The position numbers were made by a program, and so were the translations under genes. Under the pieces are notes generated by a model. That model worked only from the letters and a program-made list of their open reading frames with translations. It was not told the DNA's origin and made no database searches. From positions 1-33,714 of the forward strand of contig NZ_JARGYC010000052.1 in NCBI RefSeq assembly GCF_029168335.1: DNA of 33,714 nt, read 5' to 3'. Origin of the DNA: Psychromarinibacter sediminicola. GTDB taxonomy: Bacteria; Pseudomonadota; Alphaproteobacteria; Rhodobacterales; Rhodobacteraceae. Each line of letters begins with the position of its first letter. Position 1 is the first letter of the stretch. Below are positions 27,744 to 33,714 of the stretch, piece by piece.

Positions 27744-27769
27744 GGGCGGGCGCAACGCGGCGCCCGCCC
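27744..27769 (-). terminator. GC-rich hairpin upstream of soxD
   Basis: A perfect 10-bp stem (GGGCGGGCGC / GCGCCCGCCC) with a 6-nt loop lies between the small membrane-protein gene and soxD. It could end or attenuate transcription, or set differential stability within the sox cluster. No U-tract follows in either direction. Confidence 0.55.
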
Positions 27770-27790
27770 CGCAGGTGTCCGCGAGTGGTG

Positions 27791-28039
27791 TTACTCCGCG
27801 CCGGGGGCCGGCACGGGCTCGGCCGCCGCCGGAGCGGTTTGCTCGATGCCCGAGGCACCGCCGGGATGCTCGACCGAGGTGGTGCCGCTGGCACCGAAGA
27901 TGACGAGACCCAGCAGGACGGCCACGGCGATGCCGGCCATCCAGATCCAGCCCGTTCCACCGCCTTCGGGACGGAAACGGTCGTCGGGGTCATGCAGGCC
28001 GTAGGCCGGACGATGGGGTTTGGGGACGTTCTCGTACAT
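27791..28039 (-). CDS. Small single-pass membrane protein within the sox cluster
   Basis: An 82-residue protein: a hydrophilic N-terminus (MYENVPKPHRPAYGLHDPDD), one membrane helix (IWMAGIAVAVLLGLVIFGAS, about residues 32-51) and an Ala/Pro/Glu-rich tail. ATG 28039 is preceded by GGAG; longer starts in the frame are arginine-rich and not protein-like. No family is recognised. It lies between soxB and soxD, which are usually adjacent. Confidence 0.65.
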   Translation of the reverse strand: MYENVPKPHRPAYGLHDPDDRFRPEGGGTGWIWMAGIAVAVLLGLVIFGASGTTSVEHPGGASGIEQTAPAAAEPVPAPGAE

Positions 28040-28256
28040 GGCACTTTCTCCTTCCTGCTCTGGAAGGATAGGACGCCGCTCGTCCGGCGGACAGGGCCCG
28101 GCCGCCCCGCGCCCGCGCGTGCGCCGAAAGCTGCGCGCTTCTGCACCGCGGCTAAGCCAAACCCTGCCGGCGTCGCCCGATTCGCCCCGGGTTCCGCGCC
28201 GCACGCAACCGTGATCGCCATTTCCCGTTCCATCTCCGCCCTTTACCGAACGCCGT

Positions 28257-28796
28257 TCATGACCGCAGCCAGTCCCGGCAGTGCCGCATCGCCGCCTCGA
28301 CCTCGCGCCGCTGGGCGAGGCTCACGTCGATCGTGTCTCCCAGGCTGGGGATCTCGATCCTGAGCGAGCCGTTGGCCTCGATCAGCTTGTAGAAATTCTT
28401 CGCGGTGCCGCCGAAGCCGATATTCGTGAACAGGTTGTTGCCGCTGCGCTTCATGCCGAAGGCCACCGCCTGCCCGCCCGGAAAGCGGAAATTGACCTGC
28501 CGGTTGCCGGTGACCTGCCCCGCGTTCGGGTGCATCGTCAGCAGATACAGCGACCGCCCCGGCACCCAGTAGATCGAGAAGCCGACCCGCGCGCCCTTGG
28601 CCGAGCGCAGCGTCGACTGCGCCGCGCAGGAGCGCTTGGAATAGGTGCCGATCACCTCGAACGCGCCGAAGCGGAGCTTCATCGTGTTGCCCTCGGGCGC
28701 CGCCGGCGCCGGCCCCGTCGTCAGCGCCAGCATCAGCGCAGCGGGCATCAGGGCCGCCCGCACGGCCCGGCTCAGGTTCCTTGTCATCGCACGCAT
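28257..28796 (-). CDS. Exported protein, possibly IalB-like, within the sox cluster
   Basis: A 179-residue protein with a signal peptide (LMPAALMLALTTGPAPAAP) and a mature domain with strand-rich pattern: LRFGAFEVIGTYSKRSCAAQ, FSIYWVPGRSLYLLTMHP, VNFRFPGGQAVAFGMKRSG. A cysteine near the start and another near the end (MRHCRDW) could form a disulfide. The layout recalls the invasion-associated locus B (IalB) family, but I cannot confirm it. ATG 28796 was chosen, with an alternative at 28787. It is co-oriented with soxB upstream. Confidence 0.6.
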   Translation of the reverse strand: MRAMTRNLSRAVRAALMPAALMLALTTGPAPAAPEGNTMKLRFGAFEVIGTYSKRSCAAQSTLRSAKGARVGFSIYWVPGRSLYLLTMHPNAGQVTGNRQVNFRFPGGQAVAFGMKRSGNNLFTNIGFGGTAKNFYKLIEANGSLRIEIPSLGDTIDVSLAQRREVEAAMRHCRDWLRS

Positions 28797-29046
28797 CGCA
28801 GTGGTCCTTCCTCGTTCGCGTGGCAGCCCCGCCCGGTCGTCGGACGGCACGAGAAGAGACGCGCGGGCCCCCAGCGGCCCCGTCCCCCGGTGTCGGACTC
28901 GCCCAGCAGACGGGCAGAATCCTTGCCGGAGGGTAAACAAAATCTGGGGGATCTGCGAGAGTGCGACACAAGATTTGACCGGCTTCGGCGCGGCCACGCC
29001 TGCCTGTCGCGCCCGCGCCCCGGACCGCGACTGCCGGGCCGCCCGG

Positions 29047-30291
29047 TCAATGCGCCACCCCCGCCGCGACGCTTTCGTCCACGAAGCGCCCCTCGCGGAA
29101 GCGGTGCATCTCGAACCCGTCGGCCAGCGGCGAGGCGCCCTTCGCCATCAGCTCCGCCATCGCCCAGCCGGAGCCGGGGATCGCCTTGAACCCGCCGGTG
29201 CCCCAGCCGCAGTTGATGAAGCAGTTCTCCACCGGCGTCTTCGAGATGATCGGCGAGCGGTCGCCGGTCATGTCGACGATCCCGCCCCATTGCCGCAGCA
29301 TCTTCAGCCGCGAGATGATCGGGAAGGTCTCCACCAGCGCGCGGACGGTCTCCTCGACATGGTGGAACGAGCCGCGCTGGGTGTAGTTGTTGAACCCGTC
29401 CGCGCCGCCGCCGATCACCATCTCGCCCTTGTCCGACTGGCTCATGTAGCCGTGGACGGTGTTGGCCATCACCACGACGTCCATGCAGGGCTTGATCGGC
29501 TCGGACACGAGCGCCTGCAGCGCCACCGACTCGATCGGCAGCCGGAACCCGGCCATCTCGGCCACCACGCCGGAATGCCCCGCCACCACGATCCCCAGCT
29601 TGCCGCAGCCGATGTCGCCCCGCGTCGTGGTCACGCCCGACACCTTGCCGCCCTCGGTCCGGATGCCGGTGACCTCGCATTTCTGGATGATGTCCATCCC
29701 CATGTCGGAACACGCCCGCGCATAGCCCCAGGCGACCGCGTCGTGCCGCGCCGTCCCGGCCCGCGCCTGCCACAGCGCGCCCAGCACCGGATAGCGGGGC
29801 CCCTCCAGGCTGATGATCGGGCACAGCTCCTTCACCCGGTCGGGGCTTACGAACTCGGTCTTCACCCCCTGCAGGCTGTTGGCATGCGCCGTCCGACGAT
29901 AGCCGCGCACCTCGTGCTCGGTCTGCGCCAGCATCAGCACGCCGCGCGGCGAGAACATGATGTTGTAGTTCAGCTCCTGGCTCAGCGTCTCGTAGAGGCT
30001 GCGCGCCTTCTCGTAGATCGCCGCCGACGGGTCCTGGAGGTAGTTCGAGCGGATGATCGTCGTGTTCCGCCCGGTATTGCCGCCGCCGAGCCAGCCCTTC
30101 TCCAGCACCGCGACATTGGTGATGCCGAAATTCTTGCCCAGGTAGTAGGCCGTGGCCAGCCCGTGCCCCCCGGCGCCGACGATCACCACGTCGTACTGCG
30201 CCTTCGGCTCGGGCGAGCGCCAGGCGCGCTCCCAGCCGATATGGCCGCGAAGCGCCTCGCGGGCGATGGCAAAGGCGGAGTAACGTTTCAT
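29047..30291 (-). CDS. soxB: Sarcosine oxidase beta subunit
   Basis: A 414-residue flavoprotein of the DAO family: YDVVIVGAGGHGLATAYYLG (residues about 33-52) binds FAD. ARHDAVAWGY contains the histidine (His 183) at the place of the covalent FMN attachment in heterotetrameric sarcosine oxidases. Further features are LEKGWLGGGNTGRNTTIIRS, GGGADGFNNYTQRG and the C-terminal NCGWGTGGFKAIPGSG. This subunit oxidises sarcosine. The start MKRYSAFAIAREAL fits the family. It is the first gene of the sox operon and divergent from ccmI. Confidence 0.95.
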   Translation of the reverse strand: MKRYSAFAIAREALRGHIGWERAWRSPEPKAQYDVVIVGAGGHGLATAYYLGKNFGITNVAVLEKGWLGGGNTGRNTTIIRSNYLQDPSAAIYEKARSLYETLSQELNYNIMFSPRGVLMLAQTEHEVRGYRRTAHANSLQGVKTEFVSPDRVKELCPIISLEGPRYPVLGALWQARAGTARHDAVAWGYARACSDMGMDIIQKCEVTGIRTEGGKVSGVTTTRGDIGCGKLGIVVAGHSGVVAEMAGFRLPIESVALQALVSEPIKPCMDVVVMANTVHGYMSQSDKGEMVIGGGADGFNNYTQRGSFHHVEETVRALVETFPIISRLKMLRQWGGIVDMTGDRSPIISKTPVENCFINCGWGTGGFKAIPGSGWAMAELMAKGASPLADGFEMHRFREGRFVDESVAAGVAH

Positions 30292-30494
30292 CCGGCGAAT
30301 CCCTCGGGCACGGTTTCGCTTTTGTGGAACCTCGGGCGCGGTGCCGATAGACGCTCCGCGGCATTTGCGGCCGGATTTGCGACATGGCCCCGGCCGCGCT
30401 CCGTTCCGCACGGAGGCGTGACGCCGCAGGGGCCGATTAAGGGTTTTGCACGGCCGCCTCAGTGGATAGATGGACACCCGGAAACGGAGGATAC

Positions 30495-31733
30495 ATGGCG
30501 GAGTGGGCGTTCTGGATCGTCGCGGGGCTTCTGGCGCTTCTGGTCGCGGCGCTGATGCTTCTGGCACTGATGCGCGGGCGGCGGCAGGCGACGCCGGCGG
30601 CCGCCTATGACGTGCAGGTCTATCGCGACCAGCTGGCCGAGGTCGAGCGCGACCTCGCCCGCGGCGTCGTCACCGAGGACGAGGCACAGCGCACCCGCAC
30701 CGAGGTCTCGCGCCGCCTGCTGGAGGCCGACCGCGCCGCGCAGGCCGCCCGCGCCGCCGGCACCGCGCCGCGGCCCGCCACCTACGGCGCCGCCGCGCTG
30801 GTGGTGGCGATCCTCGCCGGCAGCTTCGGCGTCTATTACGCCGTCGGCGCGCCGGGCTATCCCGATCTGCCGCTGAGCGCCCGCCTCGACGCCGCCGAGG
30901 AGCGCCGCGCCAACCGTCCCGACCAGGAGACGGCCGAGGCCCAAGCTTTGGCCCGCCTGCCCGAGCGCGAGGCGCCCGACGAACGCTTCACCGAGCTGAT
31001 GGACCGCCTGCGCGCCGCGCTGGAGGAGAACCCCGACGACCTGCAGGGCCTGCAACTCCTGGTCGTCAACGAGGCCCGGCTGGGCAACTTCAAGGCGGCC
31101 TACGAGGCGCAGGAGCGCCGCATCGAGGTGATGGGCGAGGACGCCACCGCCACCGACTGGGCCGATCTCGCCGACCTGATGGTGCTGGCCGCCGGCGGCT
31201 ATGTCTCGCCCGAGGCCGAGGCGGCGATCGACAAGGCGCTGGAAATGGATCCCGACAACGGCCCCGCGCGCTACTATTCCGGCGTCACCTATGCCCAGAC
31301 CGGGCGGCCGGACCGGGCCTTCGAGATCTGGCGCGGGCTGTTGCAGGACTCCCGGATGTCCGACCCTTGGGTGCAGCCGATCCTGCAACAGATGCCGCGC
31401 GTCGCCGCGCTGGCCGGCGAGCGCTGGTCGCCGCCCGAGGCCGCCGCGCCGGAACGCGGCCCCACCGCCGCCGATATGGAGGCCGCCGCCGACATGGCGC
31501 CCGAGGACCGCCGGCAGATGATCCAGAACATGGTCGACGGCCTCGCCGACCGGCTGGCCTCCGAGGGCGGCCCGCCCGAGGACTGGGCGCGGCTGATTGG
31601 CGCGCTGGGCGTGCTGGAGGAGACCGAGCGCGCCGCGGCGATCTGGGACGAAGCGCAGGGCGTCTTCGCCGACGCGCCGGACGCGCTGCAGACGATCCGC
31701 GCCGCGGCGCTCCGCGCCGGGGTCGCCGAGTGA
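30495..31733 (+). CDS. ccmI: Cytochrome c maturation protein CcmI
   Basis: A 412-residue protein with two membrane helices (about 4-26 and 95-113) and an intervening cytoplasmic loop containing the conserved [21 protein letters not shown] periplasmic TPR-like domain follows (from about 165; for example [15 protein letters not shown] and [14 protein letters not shown]). CcmI presents apocytochrome c to the CcmFH haem ligase. ACGGAGG lies four bases before the ATG. It is 17 kb from ccmCDG and is coupled by GTGA to ruvX. Confidence 0.9.
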   Translation: MAEWAFWIVAGLLALLVAALMLLALMRGRRQATPAAAYDVQVYRDQLAEVERDLARGVVTEDEAQRTRTEVSRRLLEADRAAQAARAAGTAPRPATYGAAALVVAILAGSFGVYYAVGAPGYPDLPLSARLDAAEERRANRPDQETAEAQALARLPEREAPDERFTELMDRLRAALEENPDDLQGLQLLVVNEARLGNFKAAYEAQERRIEVMGEDATATDWADLADLMVLAAGGYVSPEAEAAIDKALEMDPDNGPARYYSGVTYAQTGRPDRAFEIWRGLLQDSRMSDPWVQPILQQMPRVAALAGERWSPPEAAAPERGPTAADMEAAADMAPEDRRQMIQNMVDGLADRLASEGGPPEDWARLIGALGVLEETERAAAIWDEAQGVFADAPDALQTIRAAALRAGVAE

Positions 31734-32206
31734 TCTGCGACGACATCGCCGCGTTCGCCGCCGCCCTGCCCCCGATGCGCGGCATCGCCGGGCTCGACTT
31801 CGGCACCAAGACCATCGGCGTCGCGGTGGCCGACCGGCTGCTGCAATCGGCCACCCCTTTGGAAACCATCCGGCGCAAGAAATTCACCCAGGACGCCGAG
31901 CGGCTGTTGCAGATCGCGGCGGAGCGCGAGCTCGCGGGCCTCGTGCTGGGCCTGCCGGTGAACATGGACGGCAGCGAGGGCCCGCGCTGCCAGTCCACCC
32001 GCGCCTTCGCCCGGAACCTGTCGCGCCTCACCGACCTGCCCATCGCCTTCTGGGACGAACGCCTGTCCACCGTGGCCGCCGAGCGCGCGCTTCTGGAGGC
32101 GGATACGTCGCGGCGCCGCCGGGCCGAAGTGATTGACCATGTGGCCGCAGGCTTTATCCTTCAGGGAGCGCTGGACCGCATCCGGCACCTGAGGCAGGAG
32201 CAGTGA
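31730..32206 (+). CDS. ruvX: YqgF/RuvX-type Holliday junction resolvase-like nuclease
   Basis: A 158-residue RNase H-fold protein: [17 protein letters not shown] gives the first catalytic Asp (about 23), followed by [36 protein letters not shown] and [16 protein letters not shown] with the terminal acidic residue. YqgF proteins act in pre-16S rRNA 5' maturation and possibly in branched-DNA cleavage. The start is a GTG overlapping the ccmI stop (31730-31733), and it overlaps the next gene the same way. Confidence 0.92.
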   Translation: MICDDIAAFAAALPPMRGIAGLDFGTKTIGVAVADRLLQSATPLETIRRKKFTQDAERLLQIAAERELAGLVLGLPVNMDGSEGPRCQSTRAFARNLSRLTDLPIAFWDERLSTVAAERALLEADTSRRRRAEVIDHVAAGFILQGALDRIRHLRQEQ

Positions 32207-32445
32207 AAGACCACGGCGACACTCCGGGCGGCATCGACTCGCCCTGCATACGCATTTGCGTCATCCATCCCGAGGCACGCATCTGCACGGGCTGTCTGCG
32301 CACGATCGAGGAAATCACCGGCTGGACCGCGATGAGCCCCGAGGAACGCCGGGCGCTGATGGACGAGCTGCCGGAGCGCAAGGGCCGCCTGCGCAAACGC
32401 CGCGGCGGCCGCCGGGCGAAGGACGCGCGCCGGACGGCCTCCTGA
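32203..32445 (+). CDS. DUF1289 small cysteine-rich protein
   Basis: An 80-residue protein: [20 protein letters not shown] supplies four cysteines (15, 19, 28, 31) in the DUF1289 spacing, likely binding Zn or an Fe-S centre. It is followed by [20 protein letters not shown] and a basic tail ([10 protein letters not shown]) that may contact nucleic acid. The family's function is unknown. It starts at a GTG overlapping the ruvX stop and is the last gene of ccmI-ruvX-DUF1289. Confidence 0.9.
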   Translation: MKDHGDTPGGIDSPCIRICVIHPEARICTGCLRTIEEITGWTAMSPEERRALMDELPERKGRLRKRRGGRRAKDARRTAS

Positions 32446-32491
32446 CGGGCCCCGCGCAAGGCGCCGCCGCACGGGGGGCAACGCGCGGCCC

Positions 32492-33316
32492 TTACCCGAA
32501 CAGCGCCGCGCGCAGCATGTTCAGCGCCACCAGGAACAGAAACACCGCAAAGACGCGCCGGAGCGGCGCCGGATCGAGCCGGTGCGCCAGCTTCACGCCC
32601 AGCGGCGTGGTCAGCAGCGTCATGCTGATCACGATGGCGAAGGCCGGCAGGTTGATCGCCCCCACCGTGAAGGGCGGCCGGAACGCCGGGTCGATCTCGA
32701 CGAACAGAAAGCCGATGACCGAGGGCACCGCGATCAGCAGGCCGAACCCCGCCGCCGTCGCCACCGCCCGGTGGATCGGCATTCCGTAGAGCGTCATCAC
32801 CGGCACCCCGAAGCTGCCGCCGCCGATCCCCATCAGCACCGACAGAAAGCCGACCGCGGGCGACAGCGCCGCGCGCGCGGCGCCCGTCGGCATCGCCGCG
32901 CCCAGCCGCCAGTCGCGCCGGCCGAACGCCATGTAGAGCGAGATCACGATGGCCAGCACGCCGAAGATCGCCTGCAGCGCGACGGTGCGCAGGCTGGCGG
33001 CCACCAGCACGCCGACCACCGCGCCCACCGCGATGCCCGGCGCCCAGGTCTTCAGCACCGTCCAGTCGACCGCCCCCTTCTTGTTGTGGCCGTGGACCGA
33101 GCGTACCGAGGTCACGACGATGGTCGCCAGCGAGGTGGCCAGGCAGATCTGCATCAGCTGCGGCCCAAGGTAGCCGAGCGCGGTGAAGCTGTAGAAGAAG
33201 GCCGCCACCAGCACGATGCCGCCCCCCACGCCCAGAAGCCCGGCGAGCACGCCGGCGAAGGCGCCGATGGCGATCAGGATCAGGGCGAGCTGGATCAGCA
33301 GGGCGGTCTCGGGCAT
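32492..33316 (-). CDS. TauE/SafE-family sulfite/anion exporter-like permease
   Basis: A 274-residue membrane protein with about eight helices. The family repeat is visible twice: GVLAGLLGVGGGIVLVAAFF (about residues 21-40) and VLMGIGGGSFGVPVMTLYGM near the middle. The loop ATSLATIVVTSVRSVHGHNKKGAVDW is typical. Relatives are linked to sulfite, sulfoacetate or other organic anion transport; substrate is unknown. It converges on the DUF1289 gene. Its upstream region (33317-33679) holds palindrome array 3 and no other recognisable gene. Confidence 0.9.
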   Translation of the reverse strand: MPETALLIQLALILIAIGAFAGVLAGLLGVGGGIVLVAAFFYSFTALGYLGPQLMQICLATSLATIVVTSVRSVHGHNKKGAVDWTVLKTWAPGIAVGAVVGVLVAASLRTVALQAIFGVLAIVISLYMAFGRRDWRLGAAMPTGAARAALSPAVGFLSVLMGIGGGSFGVPVMTLYGMPIHRAVATAAGFGLLIAVPSVIGFLFVEIDPAFRPPFTVGAINLPAFAIVISMTLLTTPLGVKLAHRLDPAPLRRVFAVFLFLVALNMLRAALFG

Positions 33317-33400
33317 GGGCGGGCCTCTTCGGTGCGGTTGCCCCGCTAAACCGCATCCCGGCCGGAAGGTCCATGCCCTGCCGCTGTGACGCGGTCGGCG

Positions 33401-33469
33401 GCAAGCGGTTTCGAAACCGCTTGCAAGGGCCTTGCAAGGCCCTTGTCCAAGGCGCTTGCAAACGCCTTG
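33401..33469. repeat. Triple-palindrome array 3 (GC-rich variant)
   Basis: Three adjacent 22-bp palindromes: 33402-33423 (half CAAGCGGTTTC, perfect, extending one pair to 24 bp), 33424-33445 (half CAAGGGCCTTG, perfect) and 33448-33469 (half CAAGGCGCTTG, one mismatch). Unit starts are 22 and 24 bp apart. Centres differ from arrays 1 and 2 (TTTCGAAA, CTTGCAAG), but unit number and length are the same. It lies 85 bp upstream of the TauE-type gene, in a divergent intergenic region. Confidence 0.85.
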
Positions 33470-33679
33470 CGGCGGGCTCCCCCGGACGCTCGCGACACTG
33501 CGTCCCGGCGCAGGGCCGGCCGGGTACAGCACGCGGGCCAGTCCTGTCGTGCGGACGCCATCACACTACACGACACAACTTCCTCGGCGTTGCCGGATAG
33601 CGGTCCCGGTCGAGCGGAGCGCCGTGCAGCGCCGACCCGCCGGGGCGCGGTCGAGCTTTGCGATGCCGGAGACATAAGC

Positions 33680-33714
33680 ATGTATGTCGAACACTTGGCA
33701 CCGTCCTCGCCAGT
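33680..33714 (+). CDS. Start of a gene running off the window
   Basis: ATG 33680 opens a frame (MYVEHLAPSSP) that is still open at the window end. GGAG at 33668-33671 sits eight bases upstream, and the residues are protein-like. Too short to assign; it would be divergent from the TauE-type gene. Confidence 0.4.
   Translation, partial: MYVEHLAPSSP

Noticed and set aside
32447-32491. Inverted repeat between DUF1289 and TauE genes as a terminator
   Set aside because: The stem needs a two-base bulge and a 25-nt loop with no U-tract; too weak to call.
33373-33600. Short plus-strand ORF across palindrome array 3
   Set aside because: Its residues are produced by the palindromes and a Gly/Arg-rich run; no ribosome site or family resemblance.

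Overview
The window is about 34 kb of very GC-rich, gene-dense DNA whose content points to an alphaproteobacterium of the order Rhodobacterales (Roseobacter/Rhodobacter/Paracoccus type). This rests on recognised families only: aconitase beside a DUF1223 gene and a ccmCDG group, a heterotetrameric sarcosine oxidase operon, a ccmI-ruvX-DUF1289 string, a host-attachment-family protein and an Atm1-type ABC exporter. I could run no search, so species-level placement is not attempted. I see no rRNA or tRNA genes, CRISPR array, insertion sequence or prophage.

Layout. (1) 298-2108: a drug/metabolite transporter coupled to an LpxL-like acyltransferase. (2) 2179-6812: a plus-strand operon that begins with a scar. 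The 5' part of an IclR regulator gene is joined out of frame to the 3' end of an OadA/PycB-like carboxyltransferase gene. It continues as HAD-IIA phosphatase, acetoacetate-CoA ligase and SDR, all with 4-base start/stop overlaps. (3) 6816-7486: a triple-palindrome array and decayed sequence, including a ferredoxin-like ORF that has lost most cluster cysteines. (4) 7487-13194: acnA, a DUF1223 protein, a 34-codon membrane-peptide ORF, and ccmC-ccmD-ccmG for cytochrome c maturation. (5) 13282-19854: a Bcr/CflA-like MFS exporter, a second triple-palindrome array, an Atm1-family exporter and a roughly 1050-residue LysM protein with a huge low-complexity spacer. (6) 19949-23812: LOG-family phosphoribohydrolase, RarD-like permease, host-attachment-family protein, a small hydrophilic protein, Fe/Mn superoxide dismutase and a beta-barrel-like outer membrane protein. 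(7) 23873-30291: soxB-[two small genes]-soxD-soxA-soxG on the minus strand. (8) 30495-33316: ccmI, ruvX, DUF1289 and a TauE/SafE permease, followed by a third palindrome array and the first codons of a gene running off the window.

Functional links. Aconitase feeds the TCA cycle. ccmC/D/G and, 17 kb away, ccmI belong to the System I cytochrome c pathway, whose ccmA/B/E/F/H parts are not here. Sarcosine oxidase demethylates sarcosine to glycine, passing the carbon to tetrahydrofolate and releasing H2O2. Acetoacetate-CoA ligase plus SDR suggests ketone-body or short-chain acid use.

The most unusual material is non-coding. Three arrays each hold three consecutive 22-bp palindromes, and two of them share exactly the same 28/27-bp phasing. 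Separately, several genes carry short tandem repeats (12-16-bp units, 3-5 copies) sitting on or directly after their stop codons. In two cases the repeats place TGA codons in all three frames.
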